Origin: JAMCRM01 sp041685075
GTDB lineage: Bacteria > Acidobacteriota > Terriglobia > Bryobacterales > Bryobacteraceae
Assembly: GCA_041685075.1 (NCBI GenBank)
Contig: JAWLGN010000262.1
Coordinates: 1 to 7,783, forward strand
DNA: 7,783 nucleotides
Direction of reading: 5' to 3'
This document shows, piece by piece, positions 1 through 5,131 of this stretch. The notes beneath the pieces are model-generated. The model made no database searches. It saw only the letters and a program-made list of their open reading frames with translations, and was not told the origin of the DNA. Position 1 is the stretch's first letter. Every line of letters begins with the position of its first letter. Both the position numbers and the translations under genes were made by a program.

Positions 1-1017
1 CTACGAGATAGTGGCGGGTTCTTCGAAGACGAGTTCGCCTTTGTCGGCGTCGAGAGTGGCCATCACCCCGAGGGGCAGGGTGGCCTGATCCGGGGTGTGG
101 CCCAGGGTCATGCCGGAGAGCACCGGGACTTGCAAACCGCCGAGGATATGGTCGAGCACCTCGCCCAGGCTGAAGGTGGATTCGTAGGAGGGACGGAAGT
201 CGCGCGGGCGGCAGTCCTGGCACTCGCCGAAGACGATGCCGGCGGCGCTCTCGAGTTTTCCGGCCAGGCGCAGTTGGGTGAGCATGCGGTCGACCGCGTA
301 GGGCTCCTCGCCGACATCTTCGAGGAAGAGGATGCGGCCGCGGGTTTCGATTTCGTAGGGCGTGCCCATGGTGGCGGCGATGAGGCTGAGATTGCCGCCG
401 GTGAGGGGGCCGCGGGCGCGTCCGCCGCGGATGGTGCGCAGCAGGTGGGCGGGGCGCAGCGGGTCGCTGTCCGGGGGATTGGTGACGACGCCGAGGGGCT
501 CGGTTTCAAACAGTGCCTTGCGGAAATAGCGGCGGGTGTACTCGGTAAAGCGCGAAAGCACGATGGGGCCGTGAAAGGTCACCAGGCCGGTCTGCTTCCC
601 GATGGCCAGGTGCAGGGCGGTGATGTCGCTGTAGCCGAGAAAGATTTTGGGGTTGCGGCGGATGAGGGGGTAATCGATGCCATCCAGGAGTTGGGAGGCG
701 CCGTAGCCGCCGCGGATACAGAAGACGCCGCGGACTTCGGCGTCGGCGAACATGGCGTGGAGATCGTCGAGGCGCTCCTGGATGCTGCCCCCGAGATAGC
801 CCGTGCGGCGGCCCACGTGGCGCCCGCGCTTCATCCGCAGTCCGAAAAAGCGCACCGTGCGTTCGGCCAGCAGGAGGCGGTCGGGATCGGCGACGTAGGT
901 GGAGGGAGTGATGAGCCCGACGGTGTCGCCGGGACGCAGAACACGGGGGCGGAGCGGCGCGGCCCCGGGGAGGGGTAGCAGAGCGCCCGCGCCGGCCAGA
1001 AAGGTTCTACGCAGCAT
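1..1017 (-). CDS. LD-carboxypeptidase, S66 family, with Tat-like signal
   Basis: This encodes a 338-residue S66-family serine peptidase (LdcA/MccF type). Family members remove the terminal D-Ala from murein tetrapeptides by cleaving an L,D bond during peptidoglycan recycling; MccF relatives cleave microcin C-like compounds. The catalytic set is visible: Ser130 in the GYSD motif of the nucleophile elbow, Glu233 in FLEDVGEEPY, and His307 in GHTPDQATLPLG. The spacing matches E. coli LdcA apart from small insertions. GGYG at 103-106 is also typical. The N-terminus, MLRRTFLAGAGALLPLPGAA, looks like a twin-arginine signal, so the product is probably periplasmic, whereas E. coli LdcA is cytoplasmic. 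The ATG is preceded by GGAG at 5 nt spacing and begins 15 nt after the frr stop, so it is probably the last or a late gene of the rpsB operon. The TAG stop lies on the first bases of the window, so the gene is complete. Substrate choice (murein or peptide antibiotic) cannot be read from the sequence. Confidence 0.92.
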   Translation of the reverse strand: MLRRTFLAGAGALLPLPGAAPLRPRVLRPGDTVGLITPSTYVADPDRLLLAERTVRFFGLRMKRGRHVGRRTGYLGGSIQERLDDLHAMFADAEVRGVFCIRGGYGASQLLDGIDYPLIRRNPKIFLGYSDITALHLAIGKQTGLVTFHGPIVLSRFTEYTRRYFRKALFETEPLGVVTNPPDSDPLRPAHLLRTIRGGRARGPLTGGNLSLIAATMGTPYEIETRGRILFLEDVGEEPYAVDRMLTQLRLAGKLESAAGIVFGECQDCRPRDFRPSYESTFSLGEVLDHILGGLQVPVLSGMTLGHTPDQATLPLGVMATLDADKGELVFEEPATIS

Positions 1018-1032
1018 GGGCGCTCCAGGGAA

Positions 1033-1635
1033 TTAAACTTCCAGGATCTCTTTTTCCTTCACCTTGGACGCCTGGTCCAGCTTCTCCATGTAGGCGTCGG
1101 TGAGTTGTTGGATTTCGTCGTAGGCCCGCCTCTCCTGGTCCTCGGCGATTTTCTTGTCCTTGGCGAGCTTCTTGATGGTGTCGTTGCCGTCGCGCCGGAT
1201 ATTGCGGACGGCCACGCGGCGCTGTTCGGTCAATTGGTGGAGCCGCTTGACGAGTTCCTTGCGGCGCTCCTCGGTGAGGGGCGGGATGGGAAGGCGGATC
1301 ACCCGGCCGTCGTTGGCTGGGTTGAGGCCCAGGTCCGAGGCGCGGATGGCCTTCTCGATGGCGCCGATCTGCGAAACGTCCCAGGGTTGGATGGTGATGA
1401 GGGACGGTTCCGGGACGTGCAGGTTGGCTACCTGGTTGAGAGGAGTGGGGGTGCCATAGTAATCCACCCGAATTTGGTCGAGGATACCCAGAGATGCGCG
1501 GCCGGTCCGGATGGAAGCCATTTCGTGCTGCAGGTCCGCGAGCGCTTTTTCCATGCGCGTTTTCAGACTCGCCTGGACGTCTTTGGCGGACTGGAATGCC
1601 TGGCCGCCCTGGGCGGCGGAGCGATCGTTTTTCAT
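1033..1635 (-). CDS. frr: Ribosome recycling factor RRF
   Basis: RRF works with EF-G to split the post-termination ribosome in the cytoplasm. The 200-residue product shows the family hallmarks in order: IRTGRAS at 42-48, YYGTPTPL at 59-66, ASDLGLNP at 99-106, the RLPIPPLTEERRKEL block at 114-128 and VRNIRRD at 143-149. The product therefore has the L-shaped arrangement of a three-helix bundle (both ends) around a beta-rich domain II. It is longer than the usual 185 residues because about 15 extra residues (Gln/Ala/Ser-rich) precede the RM-EKAL helix that starts near residue 12 in E. coli. No other in-frame ATG, GTG or TTG lies between Met1 and Met28, and Met28 would remove conserved helix, so Met1 is preferred. 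There is no clear Shine-Dalgarno sequence. The gene starts 4 nt after the pyrH stop, so translation is probably coupled. Sure of identity. Confidence 0.98.
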   Translation of the reverse strand: MKNDRSAAQGGQAFQSAKDVQASLKTRMEKALADLQHEMASIRTGRASLGILDQIRVDYYGTPTPLNQVANLHVPEPSLITIQPWDVSQIGAIEKAIRASDLGLNPANDGRVIRLPIPPLTEERRKELVKRLHQLTEQRRVAVRNIRRDGNDTIKKLAKDKKIAEDQERRAYDEIQQLTDAYMEKLDQASKVKEKEILEV

Positions 1636-1639
1636 AGCG

Positions 1640-2347
1640 TCAATGGATTCGCGTGCCGACGGATTCGCCCATCGACACTCGCATTATATTGCCTTTGCCG
1701 TTCAGGTTGAAGACGACCACGGGGAGCCGGTTGTCGCGGCACATGGCGATGGCGGTGGAGTCCAAGACGCCGAGGTTGCGCTCCAGGAAGTCCTGGTAGG
1801 TGATTTCCGGGTACATTACGGCGTCGGGATGCTTGAGGGGATCCTTATCGTAGACGCCATCGACGCGGGTGGCCTTGGCCATGATTTCGGCGCGGATTTC
1901 AAGGGCCCGCAGGGTAGCGGCGGTGTCGGTGGAGAAGTAGGGATTGGATGTGCCGGCGGCGAAGATGACGATGCGGCCCTTTTCCAGGTGGCGGATGGCG
2001 CGGCGGCGGATGTAGGGTTCGGCCACCTGGCGCATCTCGATGGCGGACATCACGCGGGTATCGGCGCCGGCCTGTTCGAGGGCGTCGGAGACCGCCAGGG
2101 AGTTGATGACGGTGGCCAGCATGCCCATGTGGTCGCCGGTGACCCGGTCCATGTTCTGGGCGGCGCCGGCAACGCCGCGGAAGATATTGCCGCCGCCCAC
2201 CACCAGGCCGACCTGGACGCCGGCGGCGGCCACGGCGGCGATCTCGCCGGCGAGTTCGCGGACACGGCGGGCGTCGATGCCGCAGTCCGCTCCGCCGGCG
2301 AGGGATTCGCCGCTGAGCTTCAGGAGAATGCGCTTATGCGCCGGCAC
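1640..2347 (-). CDS. pyrH: UMP kinase (uridylate kinase)
   Basis: PyrH is a hexameric amino acid kinase-fold enzyme that phosphorylates UMP to UDP with ATP, in de novo pyrimidine nucleotide synthesis. From the GTG start the product is 235 residues, close to the 241 of E. coli. Visible motifs are KLSGES at 10-15 (phosphate binding), GGGNIFRG at 51-58, D72 with HMGMLAT, NPYFSTDTAA at 135-144 (UMP and phosphate contacts), ATRVDGVYDKDP at 159-170 and LDSTAIAM at 195-202. The frame is open for 32 codons further upstream, but that part lies wholly inside tsf and is its out-of-frame translation. GTG, giving (V)PAHKRILLKLSGES, aligns with the family N-terminus and is chosen. The start lies inside the last codons of tsf, a 14-base overlap, with only a distant GGAG 12 nt upstream. 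Translation is therefore probably coupled to tsf. The gene sits in its widely conserved place between tsf and frr. Confidence 0.96.
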   Translation of the reverse strand: MPAHKRILLKLSGESLAGGADCGIDARRVRELAGEIAAVAAAGVQVGLVVGGGNIFRGVAGAAQNMDRVTGDHMGMLATVINSLAVSDALEQAGADTRVMSAIEMRQVAEPYIRRRAIRHLEKGRIVIFAAGTSNPYFSTDTAATLRALEIRAEIMAKATRVDGVYDKDPLKHPDAVMYPEITYQDFLERNLGVLDSTAIAMCRDNRLPVVVFNLNGKGNIMRVSMGESVGTRIH

Positions 2348-2978
2348 CGTCGCCCGAGGCTCCGGGGCCCGGCTCGGCGGCCGTATCGCCCACTTTGAAG
2401 CGAACAAAGCGCGCCACCGACATGTTCTCGCCGAGCTTGGCAATTTTGGTTTTGAGGAGTTGCTCCACCGTGAGGGAGCTGTCCTTGACGAAGGGCTGCT
2501 CGTAGAGGCAGACCTCTTCGTAGAACTTGCCGAGGCGGCCTTCCACCACCTTATCGACGATGGCTTCGGGCTTGCCCTCGTTGAGGGCGCGGGCGCGCTG
2601 GATCTCGCGCTCCTTGGCGAGCGCCTCCGGGGAGACGTCCTCCTTGCGGACGAAGCGCGGGTCGGTGGCGGCGACGTGCATGGCGATGTCGTGCACCAGT
2701 TCCTTGAAATCGTCGGTGCGCGCCACGAAATCGGATTCGCAGTTCACCTCCACCATGACGCCGATCTGGCCGCCGTGGTGAATGTAGCTGCCGATGAGGC
2801 CCTGCTTGGTGGCGCGGGCGGCCTTCTTGCCGGCCGAGGCGATGCCGCGCTTGCGCAGCACGACTTCGGCTTCGGCCAGGTTGCCGCCGGCCTCCATCAG
2901 GGCTTTCTTGCATTCCATCATCCCCGCGCCGGTAAGCTCGCGGAGTTCCTTCACTTGTTGCGCGGTAATTTCCGCCAT
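2334..2978 (-). CDS. tsf: Translation elongation factor Ts
   Basis: EF-Ts is the guanine nucleotide exchange factor that regenerates EF-Tu-GTP. The 214-residue product is the short form, near the length of the Thermus protein and well below the 283 residues of E. coli, so much of the C-terminal duplicated subdomain is absent. The N-terminal UBA-like domain (about 1-50) carries VKELRELTGAGMMECKKAL. The central core has CESDFVAR at 80-87, whose Asp-Phe pair contacts EF-Tu in known structures. The segment KFYEEVCLYEQPFVKD at 151-166 closes the core. The last 15 residues form a Gly/Ala/Pro-rich tail encoded by DNA that also contains the pyrH start. The ATG gives the usual MAEITAQQVKELRE beginning. 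Upstream is only a weak AGAGA ribosome site, 59 nt after the rpsB stop, with a strong hairpin in between. Confidence 0.98.
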   Translation of the reverse strand: MAEITAQQVKELRELTGAGMMECKKALMEAGGNLAEAEVVLRKRGIASAGKKAARATKQGLIGSYIHHGGQIGVMVEVNCESDFVARTDDFKELVHDIAMHVAATDPRFVRKEDVSPEALAKEREIQRARALNEGKPEAIVDKVVEGRLGKFYEEVCLYEQPFVKDSSLTVEQLLKTKIAKLGENMSVARFVRFKVGDTAAEPGPGASGDGAGA

Positions 2979-2999
2979 AGTTTTTCTCTGCTTGGGGTC

Positions 3000-3028
3000 G
3001 GGTCCGGGGACCGGCGGTCCCCGAACCC
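3000..3028 (-). promoter_or_regulatory. Strong stem-loop in the rpsB-tsf intergenic gap
   Basis: Bases 3000-3012 pair with 3016-3028 around a three-base loop. In the minus-strand RNA all 13 positions pair, with one G-U wobble (3004 with 3024), and most pairs are G-C. It fills half of the 59-nt gap between the rpsB stop and the tsf start. No U-rich run follows on the transcript, so it is not a standard intrinsic terminator. By analogy with other rpsB-tsf gaps it may act as an attenuator, an RNase processing or 3'-end stabilising element, or a block to ribosome readthrough. The structure is seen directly; its role is inferred. Confidence 0.7.
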
Positions 3029-3037
3029 ATCAAATCA

Positions 3038-3973
3038 TCAGCCTTCCGTCGCCGCGGGTGTTGCGGTTTCGGATCCGCTTTCCGAAGCGGGGCCCTTCGG
3101 TTGCTCTTCGGGCCCTTGCTGCTGCTGTGGCTGCCGTTGCCGCTGCTGCTCGCCGGGTTCGCTCTCCATGAGGCTTTCCGCCATGATCTTCTCGGCGTAG
3201 TTGGGATCCACGTACTGGGTGTATTCCACCTCTTCGGCGGCGCCCTCCTCGGAGAAGATGCGCTCGGCGGCGAACTCCTGCTCGGTGGCCAGGGCGCGGC
3301 CCTCGATGATGGAGTCGGCGATCTTGCTGGCGAAGAGGCGGATGGCGCGCAGGGCGTCGTCGTTGCCGGGAATGACGTAATCGACGACGTCGGGGTCGCA
3401 GTTCGTGTCCACGATGGCGACCACCGGGATGGCGAGCCGGCGCGCTTCCCTGACGGCGATGGCTTCCTTGTTGGAGTCGATGACGAAGAGCACGTCCGGC
3501 AGGCCGGGCATGTCCTTGATGCCGGCGAGGTTCTGGTCCAGGTGCTTGCGCTCGCGCTCCAGCCGGATGATCTCCTTCTTGGGACGGCCGACGTACCCGT
3601 CGGGGGTGGCGGCCATGGCTTCCAGCTCTTTCAGGCGCTTGATGGACTTCTGGACGGTGGCCATGTTGGTGAGCAGGCCGCCCAGCCAGCGCTGGTTGAC
3701 GTAGAACATGCCGCAGCGGACGGCCTCTTCGGCGATGGCCTCCTGCGCCTGGCGCTTGGTGCCGACGAACAGGACCGTCTTGCCCTGGGCCGCCATCTCC
3801 GCTACGAAACGGGCGGCGTCCTTGAACAGCTTGAGCGTTTTCTGAAGATCGATGATGTAGATTCCGTTGCGTTCGCCGAAGATATACTCTTTCATCTTCG
3901 GATTCCAGCGCTTGGTCTGGTGCCCGAAGTGAACGCCGGCTTCGAGCAATTCTTTCATGGATATAGCAGGCAA
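3038..3973 (-). CDS. rpsB: 30S ribosomal protein S2
   Basis: S2 binds the 30S head-body junction near S1 and is needed for initiation. The TTG start gives 311 residues beginning (L)PAISMKELLEAGVHFGHQ, which lines up residue for residue with E. coli MATVSMRDMLKAGVHFGHQ. It is preceded by a full AGGAGG 4 nt upstream. The in-frame ATG five codons later would lie 19 nt from that site and is less likely. A frame open to 4054 encodes leader RNA, not protein. Core motifs are RWNPKMKEYIFGERNGIYIIDL (split around residues 22-43), FVGTKRQAQ at 69-77, VNQRWLGGLLTN at 92-103 and VDTNCDPDVVDYVIPGNDDA at 188-207. After about residue 226 comes an 85-residue acidic, Gln-rich tail (polyQ-like part about 276-286) absent from E. 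coli S2. It is the first gene of the rpsB-tsf-pyrH-frr unit. Confidence 0.96.
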   Translation of the reverse strand: MPAISMKELLEAGVHFGHQTKRWNPKMKEYIFGERNGIYIIDLQKTLKLFKDAARFVAEMAAQGKTVLFVGTKRQAQEAIAEEAVRCGMFYVNQRWLGGLLTNMATVQKSIKRLKELEAMAATPDGYVGRPKKEIIRLERERKHLDQNLAGIKDMPGLPDVLFVIDSNKEAIAVREARRLAIPVVAIVDTNCDPDVVDYVIPGNDDALRAIRLFASKIADSIIEGRALATEQEFAAERIFSEEGAAEEVEYTQYVDPNYAEKIMAESLMESEPGEQQRQRQPQQQQGPEEQPKGPASESGSETATPAATEG

Positions 3974-3976
3974 ACT

Positions 3977-3983
3977 ACCTCCT
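3977..3983 (-). promoter_or_regulatory. rpsB: Shine-Dalgarno site deciding the rpsB TTG start
   Basis: The minus strand reads AGGAGGT, a full match to the anti-Shine-Dalgarno sequence, ending 3 nt before TTG at 3973-3971 (4 nt if only AGGAGG is counted). The spacing is short but far better than the 19 nt to the downstream ATG. This site and the N-terminal alignment to other S2 proteins together support the TTG start. Confidence 0.8.
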
Positions 3984-3990
3984 AGAATGG

Positions 3991-4009
3991 GGCGGGGAGG
4001 ATCCCCGCC
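3991..4009 (-). promoter_or_regulatory. GC-rich hairpin just upstream of the rpsB ribosome site
   Basis: Bases 3991-3998 pair perfectly with 4002-4009, giving eight mostly G-C pairs with a three-base loop. The hairpin ends 7 nt before the AGGAGGT of rpsB, on the transcript side. It lies within the leader that runs from the predicted start site near 4111. Its position would let it set access to the ribosome site, as in S2-regulated leaders of other bacteria. That role is inference. Confidence 0.55.
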
Positions 4010-4033
4010 GCTGCTTACCGGCCCTTCGAGCCG

Positions 4034-4075
4034 CCCCGGCGGGCGCACGCCCAAAGCGGAATTTGTGCGCCGGGG
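4034..4075 (-). promoter_or_regulatory. Bulged stem-loop in the rpsB leader
   Basis: The outer stem is 4034-4038 with 4071-4075. The inner stem is 4043-4048 with 4065-4070, separated by a four-base bulge, with a possible AAA/UUU pairing inside. An alternative continuous 8-bp pairing of 4034-4041 with 4068-4075 competes with it. A bulged leader stem with alternative pairings fits a possible protein-binding (S2 autoregulatory) element, but high GC content alone makes such pairings likely. Function is unproven. Confidence 0.4.
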
Positions 4076-4117
4076 GGAGGCGGCGGGCCGAAGACGATCG
4101 GGGGTGAGGCGCGCACG

Positions 4118-4145
4118 AAGATAGAACCGCCGGTATCATCGTCAA
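4118..4145 (-). promoter_or_regulatory. Predicted sigma70-type promoter for the rpsB operon
   Basis: The minus strand has TTGACG at 4145-4140 and TATCTT at 4123-4118, with a 16-nt spacer. Matches to consensus are five and four of six. The predicted start near 4111 leaves a leader of about 138 nt before rpsB. It lies in the 197-nt gap after rpsI, the longest gene-free stretch in the window, so rpsB can be transcribed separately from rplM-rpsI. No clear terminator is seen after rpsI, so readthrough is also possible. Confidence 0.65.
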
Positions 4146-4170
4146 CGCGCCGCACGCAACATGTGTACTG

Positions 4171-4569
4171 TTACCGTTTGGAGAACTGGAACCGCTTGCG
4201 CGCGCCTTTTTGGCCGTACTTCTTCCGCTCGTGGGCGCGCGGATCGCGGGTCAGGAACCCGAGTTTTTTCAGACGGGGACGCAGTTCGTTATTGAACTCC
4301 ACCAAGGCGCGGGCGATGCCCAGGCGGGCGGCTCCGGCCTGGCCCACCACGCCGCCGCCCCTGGCGGTAATGAGGACGTCGAACTTGTCGGCGGTCTCGG
4401 TGGCGAGCAATGCCTGCCGCACCGGGACGCGGGTCGATTCGGTGGGGAAATACCGATCGAACGGCCGTCCATTGACCGTAATCTCGCCCCTGCCGGGACG
4501 AAGGAAGATGCGCGCCACCGCACTCTTGCGGCGGCCCGTGCCGAGATATTGAACCTGATTTGCAGCCAC
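4171..4569 (-). CDS. rpsI: 30S ribosomal protein S9
   Basis: S9 is a small-subunit protein whose C-terminal tail reaches the P-site tRNA. The 132-residue product shows GTGRRKSAVARI at 10-21, GGGVVGQAGAARLGIARAL at 71-89, and the basic tail DPRAHERKKYGQKGARKRFQ ending FSKR at the C-terminus, all typical of bacterial S9. The start codon is GTG, with AGGAG 8 nt upstream. That ribosome site overlaps the TAG stop of rplM, so the two genes are tightly coupled, 11 nt apart. The length is normal for the family, and the final Lys-Arg is the expected end. Confidence 0.98.
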   Translation of the reverse strand: MAANQVQYLGTGRRKSAVARIFLRPGRGEITVNGRPFDRYFPTESTRVPVRQALLATETADKFDVLITARGGGVVGQAGAARLGIARALVEFNNELRPRLKKLGFLTRDPRAHERKKYGQKGARKRFQFSKR

Positions 4570-4580
4570 CAGTCGCTCTC

Positions 4581-5018
4581 CTACTTCAACTCCAGCGCGA
4601 CCGGCTTCTGGGCCGCGTGCGGGTGCCGGTCACCGGCGTAGACTTTCAACTTCCGGTACATCTGCTTGCCGAGCTTGGTCTTGGGCAGCATCCCGGAGAT
4701 GGCGTCCTCGATGATGCGGCGGGGGCGCTCCTGCCGGACCGTGCGGATGGACTTCTCCACCAGGCCTCCGGGGTAGCCGGTAAAATGGCGGTATACCTTC
4801 TGTTCTTCTTTACGCCCGGTGAGCCTCACCTTGTCGGCGTTGATGATCACCACGTGGTCCCCGGTATCCAGAAAGGGCGTATAGCAAGGCTTGTGCTTCC
4901 CCATCAGGAGGGTTGCGGCCCTGCTGGCCAGTTTGCCGAGGATCATTCCGTCCGCATCCAGCAGGTGCCACTCGCGGTTGATCCCATGCTTGGATGGGAA
5001 TTCGGTACTCATTGACAC
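4581..5018 (-). CDS. rplM: 50S ribosomal protein L13
   Basis: L13 is an early-assembling large-subunit protein that binds 23S rRNA. The product shows REWHLLDADG at 15-24, LGKLASRAA at 27-35, MGKHKPCYTPFLDTGDHVV at 39-57, INADKVRLTGRK at 59-70, ISGMLPKTKLGKQMYRKL at 107-124 and VYAGDRHPHAAQKP at 126-139, a full match to the family at normal length. The start is uncertain by two codons: GTG at 5018 lies 6 nt after a GGAG, while ATG at 5012 lies 12 nt after it and would give 143 residues. The spacing favours GTG. The gene leads the rplM-rpsI pair that is conserved in most bacteria, and its own promoter lies in the 113-nt gap upstream. Confidence 0.97.
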   Translation of the reverse strand: MSMSTEFPSKHGINREWHLLDADGMILGKLASRAATLLMGKHKPCYTPFLDTGDHVVIINADKVRLTGRKEEQKVYRHFTGYPGGLVEKSIRTVRQERPRRIIEDAISGMLPKTKLGKQMYRKLKVYAGDRHPHAAQKPVALELK

Positions 5019-5052
5019 ACACGTCTCCGTCTGAACATGCTTTACAAATTTA

Positions 5053-5082
5053 AGACTAGCGGGAGGAAGGCCGGATTGTCAA
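5053..5082 (-). promoter_or_regulatory. Predicted promoter for rplM-rpsI
   Basis: The minus strand has a perfect TTGACA at 5082-5077, an 18-nt spacer, and TAGTCT at 5058-5053 as a weaker -10 box. An A/T-rich stretch (TTAAATTTG) follows. The predicted start near 5046 leaves a short leader of about 28 nt before the rplM GTG, with GGAG inside it. Confidence 0.65.
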
Positions 5083-5097
5083 ATGTCGCCCGCTCTC

Positions 5098-5126
5098 AAA
5101 ATGAAGCCATCCGGGAGCAGAATGGC
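5098..5126 (-). terminator. Weak possible terminator after the 797-residue gene
   Basis: GCCAT at 5126-5122 can pair with ATGGC at 5110-5106 on the minus strand, followed by TTCATTTT at 5105-5098. The stem is only five pairs with an 11-base loop, and the T-run is interrupted, so it is a poor match to intrinsic terminators. Its place right after the stop of the upstream gene and before the rplM promoter is the main support. Confidence 0.3.
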
Positions 5127-5131
5127 AGCGA

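Noticed and set aside
97..978. Plus-strand open frame of 293 codons opposite the S66 peptidase gene; similar frames at 1511-2398, 2040-3200 and 3101-3985
   Set aside because: These lie opposite genes with unmistakable protein motifs, and one spans several gene boundaries. Their composition is that of a GC-bias shadow.
2348..2443. pyrH extended upstream to an ATG at 2443
   Set aside because: The additional 32 codons lie wholly within tsf in another frame and have no match to UMP kinase N-termini.
3000..3028. Intrinsic terminator between rpsB and tsf
   Set aside because: The stem is strong, but no U-rich tract follows it on the transcript, and the genes downstream belong to the same conserved operon. 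It is kept as a stem-loop of unknown role.
3115..3150. Trinucleotide (CAG/CTG-like) repeat as a separate element
   Set aside because: It is the coding DNA for the Gln-rich tail of S2 and is interrupted; there is no sign of a mobile or regulatory repeat.
3974..4054. rpsB extended upstream to an ATG at 4054
   Set aside because: The added residues are Pro/Gly-rich with no family counterpart, and the stretch holds the AGGAGG site and the leader hairpin. The TTG at 3973 matches the S2 N-terminus.
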